A stretch of DNA of 64,000 nucleotides from Variovorax paradoxus (GCF_009755665.1 NZ_CP046622.1:4526001-4590000); one strand, 5' to 3'; positions 47,925-59,361 are shown, numbered from the stretch's first letter. Translations and numbers: made by a program. Notes: a model not told the origin generated them from the sequence alone.

Positions 47925-48440
47925 TCAGGCGGCGATCTTCTCGACCAGGCCCATCTCGTCGCTGGACATCAGCTTGTCGATGTCCACCAGGATCAGCATC
48001 CGCTCGTCCAGCGTGCCCAGCCCGATCAGGTACTCCGTGTCCAGCACGGCGCCCATCTGCGGCGCCGGCTTGATCTGCTCTGCGCTCAGCGTGATCACGT
48101 CCGACACGCTGTCCACCACCATGCCCACCACGCGACCACCGATGTTCAGCACGATCACCACCGTGAACTGGTCATAGGTCGGCGCCCCCAGCTGGAACTT
48201 GATGCGCATGTCGATGATCGGCACGATGATCCCGCGCAGGTTCACCACGCCCTTGATGTATTCGGGCGCATTGGCAATGCGCGTCACCGCGTCATAGCCG
48301 CGTAGCTCCTGCACCTTCTGGATGTCGATTCCGTACTCTTCCTGGCCCAGCGTGAAGGAAAGAAATTCCAGTGGCCGGCCAGGACGGGACGGTGCGGCGT
48401 TGCGGGTGTCTGCGGTTTGTTGGGTTGGGGTTGCGCTCAT
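47925..48440 (-). CDS. cheW: CheW, receptor-kinase coupling protein (copy 1)
   Basis: CheW couples receptors to CheA. 171 residues from the ATG at 48438-48440. N-terminal tail differs from copy 2; the rest ([20 protein letters not shown], then [20 protein letters not shown]) is almost identical. Lies between two receptor genes. Confidence 0.97.
   Translation of the reverse strand: MSATPTQQTADTRNAAPSRPGRPLEFLSFTLGQEEYGIDIQKVQELRGYDAVTRIANAPEYIKGVVNLRGIIVPIIDMRIKFQLGAPTYDQFTVVIVLNIGGRVVGMVVDSVSDVITLSAEQIKPAPQMGAVLDTEYLIGLGTLDERMLILVDIDKLMSSDEMGLVEKIAA
47947..48358 (-). repeat. Near-identical cheW tract, copy 1
   Basis: 412 bases aligning with 52062-52473 with about six differences, which appear synonymous. 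Confidence 0.88.
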
Positions 48441-48462
48441 CGGGAAACCTGTGGCTGTTGGC

Positions 48463-50211
48463 TTAAAACTCTGTCCAGTCGCCGCCGGCTGCGCCGGCCA
48501 TGGCCAGCTGCGGGGACGAAGGTGCTTCTTGGGTCTTCTTGGCCGGCGCCGCGCGCCGGGGCTTAGGGGTTGATTCGGAGGGGCGCGCCGCCTTGGCCGC
48601 GGCGGAAGCGAGCCGTGCATACGCCGATGCGGCAGAGGCGTGGCCGCCTTCGAGCTTGAACACGCTCACCGAACTGACCAGGCTTGCGGCCTGCTCCTGC
48701 ATCGACTGCGCCGCAGCCGCGGCCTCTTCCACCAGCGCCGCGTTCTGCTGGGTCACCTGGTCCATCTGCGCGATGGCCTGGTTCACCTGCTCGATGCCGG
48801 TGCTCTGCTCCTGGCTCGCCGCGGTGATCTCGCCCATGATGTCGGTCACGCGCTTGACGCTGTCCACGATCTCGTCCATCGTGCGGCCCGCTTCGGCCAC
48901 CTGGCGGCTGCCGGCTTCGACCTTGCCCACCGAGTCGTCGATCAGGCCCTTGATTTCCTTGGCGGCTGCACCGGAGCGCTGGGCGAGGTTGCGCACTTCG
49001 GAGGCGACGACCGCGAAGCCGCGGCCTTGTTCACCGGCGCGTGCGGCTTCCACGGCCGCATTGAGCGCGAGGATGTTGGTCTGGAACGCGATGCCGTCGA
49101 TCACGCCGATGATGTCGACGATCTTCTTGGAAGACGTGTTGATGGAGCCCATGGTGTCCACCACCTGGCTGACCACGCCGCCGCCGCGCACGGCCACTTC
49201 GGAGGCCGAGAGGGCGAGTTGATTGGCCTGACGGGCGTTGTCGGCGTTCTGCTTGACGGTGGAGGTGAGCTCCTCCATTGAAGCCGCGGTCTCTTCGAGC
49301 GAGCTGGCCTGCTCTTCGGTGCGCGAAGACAAATCTTGATTGCCTGCGGCGATCTGGCCCGAGGCGGTGGCGATGGCGTCGGTACCCGTGCGCACTTCGC
49401 CCACCACCTTGGCGAGGCTGTCGCGCATGCCCTGGATCGCATGCAGCAGGCTGGCTTGGTCGCCGCGCTTCAATTCGATGCGAACCGCCAGATCGCCGGC
49501 GGCGATGCGGTGCGCAATGGCGGTCGCGTCCGCGGGCTCGCCGCCGAGCTGCTTGAGCAGGCCGCGCGAAATCGTCCAGCCCAGGGCCAGCAGCCCTGCA
49601 GCCAGCACCAGCGCACCGATCGACAGGGAGATGATCCGGCCCATGATCGTGGTCTGCACCGTATCCACATACACGCCCGAGCCGATGATCCAGCCCCAGG
49701 GTTCGAAGCCCTTCACGTAAGAGACCTTGGGCACCGGCTTGTCGCTGCCCGGCTTGGCCCAGAGGTAGGGAACGAAGCCAGCGCCGTTGGCCTTGACGGT
49801 GTCGACGAACGCGACGAACAGCCGCTTGCCGGTGGCATCCTTGTTGGACGAGAGATCCTTGTTCTCGAGCGCCGGGCTGATGGGGTGCATCACCATGCGC
49901 GGCTGCATGTCGTTGATCCAGAAATACTCGCTGCCGCTGTAGCGCAGGCCTCGAATCGCCTGCATCGCCTGCTCCTTCGCCTGCGGCTCGGTCAGCGTGC
50001 CCTTGGCCACGAGGCCGTGGTAATGGGCCAGCAGGCCGTGCGCGCTTTCCACCACCTGGCGCACGCTGGCTTGCCGCTCTTCCATGATGAGCTTGCGCTC
50101 CGAAATCAGGAAAAGGGCTGTCAGGGCCGCCACGCCCATGATGGCGCTGGCCGTGAACAGCCCGAGCTTCTGGCCGATGCGAAGGCCGCGGGAATTCAAA
50201 CGGTTGAACAT
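48463..50211 (-). CDS. Methyl-accepting chemotaxis protein with single-Cache sensor and tether
   Basis: 582 residues: TM1 about 15-35, periplasmic sCache_2-like domain about 40-185 ([20 protein letters not shown], then [16 protein letters not shown]), TM2, HAMP, hairpin, C-terminus GDWTEF. It has its own sigma-28 promoter at 50259-50285. Related Cache receptors often sense organic acids; the ligand here is unknown. Confidence 0.95.
   Translation of the reverse strand: MFNRLNSRGLRIGQKLGLFTASAIMGVAALTALFLISERKLIMEERQASVRQVVESAHGLLAHYHGLVAKGTLTEPQAKEQAMQAIRGLRYSGSEYFWINDMQPRMVMHPISPALENKDLSSNKDATGKRLFVAFVDTVKANGAGFVPYLWAKPGSDKPVPKVSYVKGFEPWGWIIGSGVYVDTVQTTIMGRIISLSIGALVLAAGLLALGWTISRGLLKQLGGEPADATAIAHRIAAGDLAVRIELKRGDQASLLHAIQGMRDSLAKVVGEVRTGTDAIATASGQIAAGNQDLSSRTEEQASSLEETAASMEELTSTVKQNADNARQANQLALSASEVAVRGGGVVSQVVDTMGSINTSSKKIVDIIGVIDGIAFQTNILALNAAVEAARAGEQGRGFAVVASEVRNLAQRSGAAAKEIKGLIDDSVGKVEAGSRQVAEAGRTMDEIVDSVKRVTDIMGEITAASQEQSTGIEQVNQAIAQMDQVTQQNAALVEEAAAAAQSMQEQAASLVSSVSVFKLEGGHASAASAYARLASAAAKAARPSESTPKPRRAAPAKKTQEAPSSPQLAMAGAAGGDWTEF
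48824..49023 (-). repeat. 200-base identical tract, copy B
   Basis: Partner of 46533-46732. Confidence 0.85.
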
Positions 50212-50249
50212 AGTCTCTTCCTAGGGTGGATGTCTTTTTTGCGGTGCTA

Positions 50250-50265
50250 CCGATAGGTTTATCGG
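50250..50265. repeat. Inverted repeat at a sigma-28 -10 box
   Basis: CCGATA (50250-50255) and TATCGG (50260-50265) around 4 bases, overlapping the -10 and the start region of the receptor promoter. It may be an operator or chance. Confidence 0.4.
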
Positions 50266-50285
50266 CAGGTGCGCGCAAGACTTGA
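50259..50285 (-). promoter_or_regulatory. Sigma-28 promoter of a receptor gene
   Basis: Minus strand TCAA (50282-50285), 15 bases, GCCGATAA (50259-50266), 48 bases before the receptor start at 50211. It lies in the gap just after the upstream receptor gene. Confidence 0.87.
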
Positions 50286-50295
50286 GGCCATTAGT

Positions 50296-52017
50296 TCAAA
50301 ATTCCGTCCAGTCGCCAGCCGCGGTGCCGGCCGTCGCCAGTTGCCGGGGTGCGGCAGCCTCGGCTTTCCCGCCCAGCGCCGGGCGCAGGGTCTTGGGAAC
50401 GGCATTGAGGGGGCGGAACGCCGTTCGAGCCGCCGCCTGCGCTGCGAGCACTGGCTCGCTTCGCTGGAGCTGCGTGCCGGGTTCCAACCTGAACACGCTC
50501 ACGGCGCTCACCAGGCTGGCGGCCTGCTCCTGCATCGATTGGGCAGCCGCTGCCGCTTCTTCGACCAGTGCCGCGTTCTGCTGCGTCACCTGGTCCATCT
50601 GCGCGATGGCCTGGTTCACCTGCTCGATGCCGGTGCTCTGCTCCTGGCTGGCGGCCGTGATCTCGCCCATGATGTCGGTCACGCGCTTGACGCTGTCCAC
50701 GATCTCATCCATCGTGCGACCCGCCTCGGCCACCTGCCGGCTGCCGGCTTCGACCTTGCCCACCGAGTCGTCGATCAGGCCCTTGATTTCCTTGGCGGCC
50801 GCACCAGAGCGCTGGGCGAGGTTGCGCACTTCAGAAGCCACCACGGCGAAGCCCCTGCCTTGTTCACCGGCGCGGGCCGCTTCCACGGCCGCATTCAGCG
50901 CCAGGATATTGGTCTGGAAGGCGATGCCATCGATCACGCCGATGATGTCGACGATCTTCTTGGACGAGGTGTTGATGGAACCCATGGTGTCCACCACCTG
51001 GCTGACCACGCCGCCGCCGCGCACGGCCACTTCGGAGGCCGAGAGGGCCAGCTGGTTGGCCTGACGCGCGTTGTCGGCGTTCTGCTTCACGGTGGAGGTG
51101 AGCTCTTCCATCGAGGCGGCCGTCTCTTCGAGCGAGCTGGCCTGCTCTTCGGTGCGCGAAGACAGGTCCTGGTTGCCTGCGGCGATCTGGCCCGAGGCGG
51201 TGGCAATGGCATCGGTGCCGGTGCGCACGCCGCCGACCACGTTGGCCAGGCTCGTGTTCATGTTCTTGAGTGCCTGCATCAAGAGGCCCGTCTCGTCGGT
51301 GGACGACGATTCGATATGGCTCGTGAGGTCGCCGCCCGCAACGGTTTGCGCCACGCGCACCGCTTCGTTCAATGGGCGCGTGATGCTGCGGGTAAGAAGC
51401 CATGCCAGCACGGCGCCGAGCAGCAGCGCAACCACGGCCAGCACGATCACGTTGGCCCGGCCCGCGCGGTTCAGACCTTCCACGGCCTCCGCCGCCTTGT
51501 CGATCCGCTCCGCCTGGTGCGTCAGCATGCTGCGGATGCTCGCGTCATACACGTCGAGCATCGGCACCAGCTTGTCGTTGGTGAGCGTGGCGGCCTCTTC
51601 CTGCTTGCCTTCGCTCTTCAGCTTGAGAATGGCATTGCGCAGGCTCACGTACTGGCTGCGCCTCTCCTTGATGTCGGCACTGATCGCCTGTTCCTCGGGC
51701 GAATCGAGCATGGCCTCGAGCTTGGACTGCGTCTCGGAAATGCCTGCACTGGTCTTGCTCATGTGCTTTTGCAGGTAGGCCTGCACCTCCGCATCGTTGC
51801 TCTTGACCAGCGCGAAGGTGCGCACGCTGTTGCTGCTGGTGTTCAACAGCCAGTTGGCGGCCAGCCGCTCTTTCACGAGCGAGCGCTGCACCATTTCCTG
51901 CACCGCGTGGCCCACGCCTTGCAAACGGAACACGCCGATGCCTGCGATGCACGCCATGAGCACCAGCACCAGTGCAAAACCAATGCCAAGCCGCGTGCCG
52001 ATTTTCAGGTTCTTCAT
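50296..52017 (-). CDS. Methyl-accepting chemotaxis protein (four-helix-bundle sensor) with tether
   Basis: 573 residues: TM1, helical sensor, TM2 ([19 protein letters not shown]), HAMP, hairpin, C-terminus GDWTEF. Contains the 533-base tract shared with 44654-45186. Unlike the other five receptors, its GNQDLSS codons are GC-rich. Follows cheW copy 2 by 25 bases. Confidence 0.95.
   Translation of the reverse strand: MKNLKIGTRLGIGFALVLVLMACIAGIGVFRLQGVGHAVQEMVQRSLVKERLAANWLLNTSSNSVRTFALVKSNDAEVQAYLQKHMSKTSAGISETQSKLEAMLDSPEEQAISADIKERRSQYVSLRNAILKLKSEGKQEEAATLTNDKLVPMLDVYDASIRSMLTHQAERIDKAAEAVEGLNRAGRANVIVLAVVALLLGAVLAWLLTRSITRPLNEAVRVAQTVAGGDLTSHIESSSTDETGLLMQALKNMNTSLANVVGGVRTGTDAIATASGQIAAGNQDLSSRTEEQASSLEETAASMEELTSTVKQNADNARQANQLALSASEVAVRGGGVVSQVVDTMGSINTSSKKIVDIIGVIDGIAFQTNILALNAAVEAARAGEQGRGFAVVASEVRNLAQRSGAAAKEIKGLIDDSVGKVEAGSRQVAEAGRTMDEIVDSVKRVTDIMGEITAASQEQSTGIEQVNQAIAQMDQVTQQNAALVEEAAAAAQSMQEQAASLVSAVSVFRLEPGTQLQRSEPVLAAQAAARTAFRPLNAVPKTLRPALGGKAEAAAPRQLATAGTAAGDWTEF
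50555..51087 (-). repeat. 533-base identical tract, copy B
   Basis: Partner of 44654-45186. Confidence 0.9.
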
Positions 52018-52042
52018 TTCGGTTGCTCCGTATGCATCAATG

Positions 52043-52555
52043 TCAGATGACTTTTTCGATCAGGCCCATCTCGTCGCTGGACATCAGCTTGTCGATGTCC
52101 ACCAGGATCAGCATCCGCTCGTCCAGCGTGCCCAGCCCGATCAGGTACTCCGTGTCCAGCACGGCGCCCATCTGCGGCGCGGGCTTGATCTGCTCTGCGC
52201 TCAGCGTGATCACGTCCGACACGCTGTCCACCACCATGCCCACCACGCGGCCACCGATGTTCAGCACGATCACCACCGTGAACTGGTCATAGGTCGGCGC
52301 CCCCAGCTGGAACTTGATGCGCATGTCGATGATCGGCACGATGATTCCGCGCAGGTTCACCACGCCCTTGATGTATTCGGGCGCATTGGCAATGCGCGTC
52401 ACCGCGTCGTAGCCGCGCAGCTCCTGTACCTTCTGGATGTCGATTCCGTACTCTTCCTGGCCCAGCGTGAAGGTCACGACCTCCAGCCGGCTGGAAACGA
52501 CGGGCGCAGTGCCGCCTCGGAGGTTTGGTTGCGCGGGGGCGATGATCTCTGCCAT
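52043..52555 (-). CDS. cheW: CheW, receptor-kinase coupling protein (copy 2)
   Basis: 170 residues from the ATG at 52553-52555. Only 10 bases after flgJ, so it is likely read with the hook operon. Apart from the first 30 or so residues it matches copy 1 almost fully. Confidence 0.97.
   Translation of the reverse strand: MAEIIAPAQPNLRGGTAPVVSSRLEVVTFTLGQEEYGIDIQKVQELRGYDAVTRIANAPEYIKGVVNLRGIIVPIIDMRIKFQLGAPTYDQFTVVIVLNIGGRVVGMVVDSVSDVITLSAEQIKPAPQMGAVLDTEYLIGLGTLDERMLILVDIDKLMSSDEMGLIEKVI
52062..52473 (-). repeat. Near-identical cheW tract, copy 2
   Basis: Partner of 47947-48358. Confidence 0.88.
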
Positions 52556-52565
52556 ATGAATTCCT

Positions 52566-53540
52566 TCAGCTGAACTTCTGCATGATGCGAACGAGCTTCT
52601 GCCCGTACTGGGGATCGGTTGCGTAGCCGGCCTTCTGCAGGCCGTGCGCGGCTTCGGCCGGCGTTTCGGCCGCCAGCACGTTGGCGTAGCGCGGATTGCG
52701 CGTGATGAACTTGGCGTAGTCGGTAAAGGCTTCGTCGTACGAGGCGTAGGCCCTGAACTTGGCGCGCACGCGCTGCGGTTCGCCGTCCACGTATTCGGTC
52801 GTGGTGGTTTCCACCACGGGGCCCTTCCAGCTGCGGTCGGCCTTGATGCCGAACAGGTTGAAGCTCTGCGTGCCGTCATCGGCCCGGATCTCCCGCTTGC
52901 CCCAGCCCGATTCGAGCGCGGCCTGCGCAAGAATGAGCGGCGCGGGCACGCCGCTGGCGGCGCTGGCCACCTGCGCGGAGCCGCCCATGCGCTGCACGAA
53001 ACTGTCGACGTTGCCTTGCAGCGATGCGACAGCGGCCGTGACCGGACGCTCGCTGTTGCGCTGGTAGATGCTCAGATCGACCGATGCGGCCGGCGCCCTT
53101 GCCGGCATCGATGAAGGCGGCGCCGAGCCAATGGGAATACCCGACTGCGGCGTGAGCGCCATCCCGGCGACGCGAGGTGCCAGCGGCATGGCCTCCATGC
53201 CGTCTTCCGCTTCACCGCCGGACGCCGAGGCGCGGCTGAGCTGCGCGAGCATGGCTTCGGCCAGGCCGACGCCGCGGCCCGAGAGGTTCTGCGCCAGCTG
53301 CTGGTCGAGCATCGAGAGGTAGACCTTCTCGTCGCGGTTCTCGAGCAGGCCGCTGGAGGGCGTGGCCTCGCGCATGCTCTTGAGCACCATGTTCATGAAC
53401 AGCGCCTCGAACTGCCGTGAGACCTGCTTCAGGCCTTCTTCAGGCGAGGTGCGAACGGTGTGGCGCAATGCATCGACGCTCTGTACGTCGAGTGCAAGGC
53501 GCTGGTCCAGCGCCCCGCTTCTGCTTTCCGTGATTGCCAT
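52566..53540 (-). CDS. flgJ: FlgJ, rod cap and peptidoglycan hydrolase
   Basis: 324 residues from the ATG at 53538-53540. N-domain is the rod cap ([21 protein letters not shown]), C-domain the glucosaminidase/muramidase ([16 protein letters not shown] with the catalytic Glu, then [14 protein letters not shown]). It opens the wall for the rod. Dual-domain form, as in gamma- and betaproteobacteria. Confidence 0.96.
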   Translation of the reverse strand: MAITESRSGALDQRLALDVQSVDALRHTVRTSPEEGLKQVSRQFEALFMNMVLKSMREATPSSGLLENRDEKVYLSMLDQQLAQNLSGRGVGLAEAMLAQLSRASASGGEAEDGMEAMPLAPRVAGMALTPQSGIPIGSAPPSSMPARAPAASVDLSIYQRNSERPVTAAVASLQGNVDSFVQRMGGSAQVASAASGVPAPLILAQAALESGWGKREIRADDGTQSFNLFGIKADRSWKGPVVETTTTEYVDGEPQRVRAKFRAYASYDEAFTDYAKFITRNPRYANVLAAETPAEAAHGLQKAGYATDPQYGQKLVRIMQKFS

Positions 53541-53548
53541 GCCGGTGC

Positions 53549-54664
53549 TCAGATGATTTCGAGCTCGGCGCGCAGTGCGCCGGCGGTTTTCATGGCCTGC
53601 AGGATGGACACCAGGTCTTGCGGGTTGGCGCCCAGGCTGTTCAGACCCTTGATCACGTCGGCCAGCGAAGCGCCGCCGCGCACCATCTGCAATGCGCCGC
53701 CGCCTTGGTTGATCGATATCTGCGAGGTTTGTCCGACCACGGTCTGCCCGCCTGAAAATGCGTTGGGCTGGCTCACCACCGGCTCGGTGTTGATGACCAC
53801 CGACAGGTTGCCGTGCGCCACCGCGCAGTCGTTCACGCGCACCGCCTGGTTCATGACCACGGAGCCGGTGCGTGCATTGACGACCACGCGTGCAACTGCC
53901 TGCGTGGGCGTGACTTCCAGGCTTTCGAGCTGTGCGAGAAAACCGACGCGCTCCTGCGGCGCGGGTGCCTGCACATGGATCACGCGGGCATCGAGCGCCT
54001 GCGCGGTGCCGGGGCCGAACTGCCGGTTGATGGCATCGACCGCGCGCTGCACGGTGCCGAAATCGGACCGGTTGAGTTCTAGCGAGAACGTGCCTTCGCC
54101 GCCCACCGGCGTCTCGACGCCGCGCTCGACCAGCGCGCCGCCCGGAATGCGGCCCGAGCTGAGCTGGTTGACTTGCGCCTTGCTGCCGTTGGCCGATGCG
54201 CCGGCGCCGCCGACCACCATGTTGCCCTGCGCAATGGCATACACCTGCCCGTCGACGCCCTTGAGCGGCGTCATGAGCAGCGTGCCCCCGCGCAGGCTCT
54301 TGGCATTGCCCATCGATGACACGGTCACGTCGATGTTCTGCCCGGGCCGCGCAAACGATGGCAGCGTGGCCGTGACCATGACCGCCGCCACGTTCTTCAG
54401 CTGCATGTTCACGCCCTGCGGAATCGTGATGCCGAGCTGCTGCAGCATGTTGTTCAGGCTTTGCGTGGTGAACGGCGTCTGCATGGTCTGGTCGCCCGTG
54501 CCGTCCAGGCCCACCATCAGGCCGTAGCCGATCAGCGGGTTGTCGCGCACGCCCTGGATGCTTGCCAGCTCTTTCAGCCGCTCGGCATGGGCGGGCGAAT
54601 GCAGGGCCATGGCGCACAGCGCCAGCAGGCAGATACGGCGCACGGTATTGCAGATGTTTTTCAT
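53549..54664 (-). CDS. flgI: FlgI, P-ring protein
   Basis: 371 residues with a signal peptide ending SPAHA (about 1-27). Mature part: [20 protein letters not shown], then [12 protein letters not shown] and the family C-terminus. Start chosen for the signal peptide; an ATG 21 bases upstream gives a longer lead with no benefit. Confidence 0.97.
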   Translation of the reverse strand: MKNICNTVRRICLLALCAMALHSPAHAERLKELASIQGVRDNPLIGYGLMVGLDGTGDQTMQTPFTTQSLNNMLQQLGITIPQGVNMQLKNVAAVMVTATLPSFARPGQNIDVTVSSMGNAKSLRGGTLLMTPLKGVDGQVYAIAQGNMVVGGAGASANGSKAQVNQLSSGRIPGGALVERGVETPVGGEGTFSLELNRSDFGTVQRAVDAINRQFGPGTAQALDARVIHVQAPAPQERVGFLAQLESLEVTPTQAVARVVVNARTGSVVMNQAVRVNDCAVAHGNLSVVINTEPVVSQPNAFSGGQTVVGQTSQISINQGGGALQMVRGGASLADVIKGLNSLGANPQDLVSILQAMKTAGALRAELEII

Positions 54665-54668
54665 GGTG

Positions 54669-55352
54669 CTAGAACGGCATGACATTGAGGAAGATGCGCT
54701 GCATCCAACCCATGTGCTGCGCTTCGTCGATGTAGCCCTTGGCCGTGTATTCGATGCGTGCGTCGGCCACCAGGGTGGACGGCACGGTGTTGTTGCCCGA
54801 GACCGTGCGCGGATTCACCACGCCCGAGAACCGGATGTATTCGGTGCCCTGGTTGATGCCCATCTGCTTCTCGCCGCTGACCAGCAAGTTGCCGTTGCGC
54901 ATCACGTCCACCACGGTGACCGTGATAACGCCGTTGAAGGTGTTGTTGGCGTTGGCGCCGCCCTTGGCATCGAGCTTGTTGCCGCCGGACAGCTTGGCGT
55001 CCTGCCCGTCGAGCAGCGAGCCCAGCAGCTTCGGAATGCCGCCGGCAAAGTCTGCGGCAAGGCTGCCGGTTCGGCTCGCGGTTGCGCCCGAATTCTTGCT
55101 GGCGTTGACGCGCTCGCTGATGACGATGGTCAGGATGTCGCCCACGTTGCGCGGCCTGCGGTCTTCGAACAGCGCGCTGCCGCCGGGGCCGTCCTGGAAG
55201 ATTGCACCATTCGCGCGCCGCGGCGCAGAAGCCATGTTCTCCGCCCGCGCCGTCATTGGCTGGTGCACCAGCGGCTCGCGCGGAACCTGCGCGCAGCCCG
55301 AGGCCAGCACGGCGGCAACCGACAGCACCAGGCGCAGGTTGAGGCGGGTCAT
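54669..55352 (-). CDS. flgH: FlgH, L-ring lipoprotein
   Basis: 227 residues; lipobox LASGC with Cys20 as the lipidated residue. Mature domain [20 protein letters not shown], then [20 protein letters not shown]. Overlaps flgG by 4 bases. Confidence 0.97.
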   Translation of the reverse strand: MTRLNLRLVLSVAAVLASGCAQVPREPLVHQPMTARAENMASAPRRANGAIFQDGPGGSALFEDRRPRNVGDILTIVISERVNASKNSGATASRTGSLAADFAGGIPKLLGSLLDGQDAKLSGGNKLDAKGGANANNTFNGVITVTVVDVMRNGNLLVSGEKQMGINQGTEYIRFSGVVNPRTVSGNNTVPSTLVADARIEYTAKGYIDEAQHMGWMQRIFLNVMPF

Positions 55353-56131
55353 AACTGGGCCAGGCGCTGCAGCATCTGGTCAGAGGTCTGGACCGCCTTG
55401 CTGTTGATCTCGTAGGCGCGCTGGGTGGCGATCATGTTCACGAGCTCTTCGACCACGTTGACGTTCGACGCCTCGACATAGCCCTGGCTCAGGATGCCGG
55501 CGCCGTCGATGCCGGGGTTCACCTGGTTGGGTGCGCCCGACGCGTCGGTTTCGGCATAGAGGTTCTCGCCCTTGCTCTGCAGGCCGGCCGGATTCAGGAA
55601 CGTGGCCAGCTGCAGTTGCCCGACCTGCACCGTGTTGGTGGAGCCGGCCTGCGTGATCGACACGATACCGTCGCGGCCCACTGTGAGGCTGGTGGCGTTG
55701 GCAGGCAGCGTGATGGCCGGCTGCACCGGAAAGCCGCTGGCCGTGACGAGCTGGCCGTCGCGGTCGGTCTGGAAGGAACCGTCGCGTGTGTACGAGGTGG
55801 TTCCATCGGGCATCAGCACCTGGAAGAAGCCGCCGCCGTTGATGGCAACGTCCGTGGGCTTGTCGGTCTTGGTGAGATTGCCCTGCGAGTGGATGCGCTC
55901 GGTGGCGACCACGTGGACGCCGGTGCCCACCTGCAGGCCCGAAGGCAGGCGGGTCTGGTCCGAAGTCTGGCCGCCGACCTGGCGCAGGTTCTGGTACATC
56001 AGGTCCTCGAACACGGCACGGCTTCGCTTGAAGCCCGTGGTGCCGACGTTGGCGAGGTTGTTCGACACCACGTCGAGTTGGGTCTGTTGTGCATCGAGAC
56101 CTGTCTTGGCGATGTAGAGCGAGCGCATCAT
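55349..56131 (-). CDS. flgG: FlgG, distal rod protein
   Basis: 260 residues. Rod signature [20 protein letters not shown], then [15 protein letters not shown], and C-terminus [20 protein letters not shown]. Only the junction with flgF (37 bases) separates it upstream. Confidence 0.98.
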   Translation of the reverse strand: MMRSLYIAKTGLDAQQTQLDVVSNNLANVGTTGFKRSRAVFEDLMYQNLRQVGGQTSDQTRLPSGLQVGTGVHVVATERIHSQGNLTKTDKPTDVAINGGGFFQVLMPDGTTSYTRDGSFQTDRDGQLVTASGFPVQPAITLPANATSLTVGRDGIVSITQAGSTNTVQVGQLQLATFLNPAGLQSKGENLYAETDASGAPNQVNPGIDGAGILSQGYVEASNVNVVEELVNMIATQRAYEINSKAVQTSDQMLQRLAQL

Positions 56132-56168
56132 GGTGAAAATTCCTTGGGAGTTGTGTGGAGCGCAGGCT

Positions 56169-56918
56169 TTAGCCGTAAGCCAGCAGCTTGTTGGCCGATT
56201 GCGCGTTGTCGTCCGCGGTGCGCATCGACTTCATCTGCATTTCGAAGCTGCGGGCGTTGGCGATCATGGCCACCATGGCCTCGACGCCGTTGACGTTGCT
56301 GCCCTCGACGGCGCCGGTGGTCACTGTGATGGCAGCATCGGCTTCGGCGGGCGGAAGGCCCTCGCGCATGCGAAACAGGCCATCGGCACCACGCACCAGA
56401 TCGGCAGTGGGCGGGTTGACCAGCTTCAGGCGGCCCACTTCGGCAATGCCGATGGCCGGGTCGCCGGCGCCGCGCGCCGTGACCAAACCATTGGCCGCAA
56501 TGGAAACGGCGGAGCCGGGCGGCACCACGAGTGCGCCGGCGTCGCCGAGCACCGGGCGTGCGCCCATGGTGGTCAGCTGGCCTTCGGCGTTCACCTGCAG
56601 GTTGCCCACGCGGGTGTAGGCTTCGCCGCCGTCAGGCGTCTGCACCACGAGCCAGCCGTCGCCGTGCACCGCGACATCGAGTGCGCGGCCGGTTTCGGTC
56701 AGCGGACCATGGCTGAAGTCGGCACCCGGCGTGGTGGCAACCACGTAGGAGCGTGTCGACGGCTCGGGGCCGCCGTCGGTCACCGGCACTGCGCGAAAGC
56801 TGTTGATCTGCGCGCGGAATCCGGGTGTCGAGGCGTTCGCCATGTTGTTGGCGACGGAGGCTTGCTGCTCCATCGCCTGCTTGGCGCCGCTCATCGCGAC
56901 ATACAGCATGCGGTCCAT
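56169..56918 (-). CDS. flgF: FlgF, proximal rod protein
   Basis: 249 residues. [20 protein letters not shown], then [18 protein letters not shown]-terminus typical of rod proteins ([20 protein letters not shown]). Seven bases after flgE. Confidence 0.96.
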   Translation of the reverse strand: MDRMLYVAMSGAKQAMEQQASVANNMANASTPGFRAQINSFRAVPVTDGGPEPSTRSYVVATTPGADFSHGPLTETGRALDVAVHGDGWLVVQTPDGGEAYTRVGNLQVNAEGQLTTMGARPVLGDAGALVVPPGSAVSIAANGLVTARGAGDPAIGIAEVGRLKLVNPPTADLVRGADGLFRMREGLPPAEADAAITVTTGAVEGSNVNGVEAMVAMIANARSFEMQMKSMRTADDNAQSANKLLAYG

Positions 56919-56925
56919 AAGCTAC

Positions 56926-58140
56926 TCAGCGGATGTTGATCAGCGTCTGGACGACCTGGTCCTGCGTCTTCACCGTCTGTGCGTTGGCCTGGTAGCTGCG
57001 CTGCGCGACGATGAGGTTGACGAGTTCGGAGGTCAGGTCGACGTTGGAGGCCTCCAGCGCGCCCGAGGCGAGCGAGCCCTGCTTGGTGCCTGCACCGGGC
57101 GTGCCGGTGAGCGGCTGGCCCGAGGCCAGCGTTTCGGCCCAGACGTTCTCGCCCTTCGGCTCCAGCCCGTTCGGGTTGGCGAACGAGGTCAGCACCACCT
57201 GGCCCATCAGCGTGGTCTGTTCGTTGGAGAACTTGCCGGTGATGGTGCCGTCGGGGTTGATCGAGAACGAGGTCAGCGTGCCCGAGGTGAAGCCGTCCTG
57301 CTTGAGCGTCTTGATCTCGTTGGCGTTGCCGAACTGCGTGGTGCCCGAAAGGTCCACCGTGGCATTGAGCGCCACCGAGCCGTTGCCGAAGTTCATCGCC
57401 GGCAGGGTGATCGCGCCGCCCGCGGGGGTGAGCAGGTTGCCGTTGCCGTCGAAGGTCATCGTCGAGATGGGCGCGCCGGCGTTGAGCGCAGTGCCGTCGG
57501 CAGCGCCGTAGACGTTCCAGGCGTTGGCGCCAGTCTTCACGAAGAAAACGCCGAGCTCATGCGGATTGCCGAGCGAATCGAAGATCGGGCCGAGCGCGTT
57601 CGAATAGTTGAAGGTGTCCGAATCGGTCGGAGAGAACGGGGTCTTGGTGGGCACCGTGCCGCGCGCATCCAGGTTGAAGGTGGCGTCGATGGCGGTGGTG
57701 GCCTTCGGGCTCATGGCCGTGGTCTGGACCTGCAGCGGGCCGGGAGTGCCGCCGTCGAGTCCGCCGGTGGCCGAAACGCCGTAGCCCGTCAGGCGCAGGC
57801 CGGCGGCGTTGACGATGAAGCCGTCCTTGTCGCGCGTGAACTGGCCATTGCGCGAGTACATCACCTCGCCGCTCGGGCTGCTGAGGCGGAAGAAGCCGTC
57901 GCCGTTGAGAATGGCAATGTCCAGCGGGCGGCTGCTGGTTTGCACCGAGCCCTGCGTGAAATTCTGCACGATGCCCGACACCGCAACGCCGAGGCCGACG
58001 CGCGAGCCGGCATACACGTCCTGGAACGTTGCCGCGCCCGACTTGAAGCCGACGGTGTTGGAGTTGGCGATGTTGTTGCCGATGACGTCCAGGTTGGCGG
58101 CGGCTGCGGACAAGCCGCTGATGCCTTGGGAAAAGCCCAT
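56926..58140 (-). CDS. flgE: FlgE, hook protein
   Basis: 404 residues. N-terminus MGFSQGISGLSAAAANLDVI, then GNNIANSNTVGFKSGAATF, and C-terminus ELVNLIVAQRSYQANAQTVK. The central D2-like region is of usual size for a short FlgE. Confidence 0.97.
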   Translation of the reverse strand: MGFSQGISGLSAAAANLDVIGNNIANSNTVGFKSGAATFQDVYAGSRVGLGVAVSGIVQNFTQGSVQTSSRPLDIAILNGDGFFRLSSPSGEVMYSRNGQFTRDKDGFIVNAAGLRLTGYGVSATGGLDGGTPGPLQVQTTAMSPKATTAIDATFNLDARGTVPTKTPFSPTDSDTFNYSNALGPIFDSLGNPHELGVFFVKTGANAWNVYGAADGTALNAGAPISTMTFDGNGNLLTPAGGAITLPAMNFGNGSVALNATVDLSGTTQFGNANEIKTLKQDGFTSGTLTSFSINPDGTITGKFSNEQTTLMGQVVLTSFANPNGLEPKGENVWAETLASGQPLTGTPGAGTKQGSLASGALEASNVDLTSELVNLIVAQRSYQANAQTVKTQDQVVQTLINIR

Positions 58141-58229
58141 GATCGAATCCTTGTTTCAGTGCGAGGAAGAAATGGAAATGGCTTGCGGCACCAGGGCCGC
58201 TGCCGATGAAGTACAGGTGTCGTGGTTGC

Positions 58230-58916
58230 TCAGAGGAACATGCGCACATCGGCCAGGCCGATGCTGTTGCCCGACATCAACTCGAGCGTGATGCCGTCGG
58301 CGCCTTGCTTGACTGCCGCGACCTGCGAGAAGACCAGCGAGGTGGCTTTCACGTCGGCGCCGTTGTTGCTGGCCGAAACGCTGAAGGTGTAAGAACCGGG
58401 CGGTGCCACGGTGCCGTCGTCGGCCTTGCCGTCCCAGCTGACGGCGTTGACGCCTTCCGTCATGGAACCGAGCGAGAGGGTGCGCACCGTGTTGCCGGCG
58501 GCGTTGACGATCTTCACCTCGACGTTGCCGGCCGTGCCCGGCAGCTGCACCGCAAAGGGCACGGCCGCCGGCTCTTCGCCGGCCTTGGGTTCGGTGGTGC
58601 CGATGGTGTTGCCCGGCGACAGCACGTTGTAGCCAATGAGCGACGCCGCCTGCAGCACCTGGTTGGTACCGGTCTGGTTCACCAGGCCGCTCAGCGCCGC
58701 GTTGAGCCGCTCGATGCCGCTCACGGTGCTCATCTGCGCGAGCTGGCTGGTGAGCTCGGCGTTCTCCATCGGGTTGAGCGGGTCCTGGTTGTTGAGCTGC
58801 GTTACCAGGAGCTTGAGGAAGCGCTGTTCGCTGTCCACTTCGGAAGTGTTGCCGGCGCTGGATGCGGCGGTGGCTGCGTTGAGCCCGGTGATGGAGGAGG
58901 TGTCGGAAATGGCCAT
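58230..58916 (-). CDS. flgD: FlgD, hook cap scaffold
   Basis: 228 residues. FLKLLVTQLNNQDPLNPMEN, then ELTSQLAQMSTVSGIERLN, and a C-terminal FlgD Ig-like/tudor region. FlgD caps the growing hook and is discarded. Confidence 0.97.
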   Translation of the reverse strand: MAISDTSSITGLNAATAASSAGNTSEVDSEQRFLKLLVTQLNNQDPLNPMENAELTSQLAQMSTVSGIERLNAALSGLVNQTGTNQVLQAASLIGYNVLSPGNTIGTTEPKAGEEPAAVPFAVQLPGTAGNVEVKIVNAAGNTVRTLSLGSMTEGVNAVSWDGKADDGTVAPPGSYTFSVSASNNGADVKATSLVFSQVAAVKQGADGITLELMSGNSIGLADVRMFL

Positions 58917-58938
58917 GGCTTGGGTGTGGATGTACGGG

Positions 58939-59361
58939 TTACTGGCCGATGCTCAGCGTCTTGACCATGAGGGTCTTGGCGGTGTTCAGCACCTCGACGT
59001 TGGCCTGGTAGTTGCGAGAGGCGGAGATCATGTTGGTCATCTCCTCGACCACGTTGACGTTGGGCATCGACACATAGCCTTCGGCGTTCGCATGCGGGCT
59101 CTTGGGGTCGAAGACCATCTTCAGCGGCGAGGCGTCTTCGACCACGCGGGCCACCTTGACGCCGCCGATGTCCTGCTGGCCGGAACCGGAAGAGTCCACT
59201 TCGAACACGACCTGCTTGGCGCGGTAGGGCTTGCCGTCGGGGCCGGCCACGCTTTCGGCGTTGGCGAGGTTGCTCGCCGTCACGTTCATGCGCTGCGACT
59301 GCGCGGACATGGCGGAGCCCGCCACGCTGAAGATGTTCATGGATGCGCTGGGATGCGGCAT
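58939..59361 (-). CDS. flgC: FlgC, proximal rod protein
   Basis: 140 residues from the ATG at 59359-59361, which has an AGGAG site 8 bases upstream; a later ATG ([11 protein letters not shown]) at 59338-59340 is the family-typical start and is the alternative. Rod motifs [15 protein letters not shown] and [19 protein letters not shown]. Confidence 0.95.
   Translation of the reverse strand: MPHPSASMNIFSVAGSAMSAQSQRMNVTASNLANAESVAGPDGKPYRAKQVVFEVDSSGSGQQDIGGVKVARVVEDASPLKMVFDPKSPHANAEGYVSMPNVNVVEEMTNMISASRNYQANVEVLNTAKTLMVKTLSIGQ

Noticed and set aside
40000..52600. CRISPR or tandem repeat array
   Set aside because: The repeated sequence is coding and comes from paralogous receptor and cheW genes, not short regular repeats.
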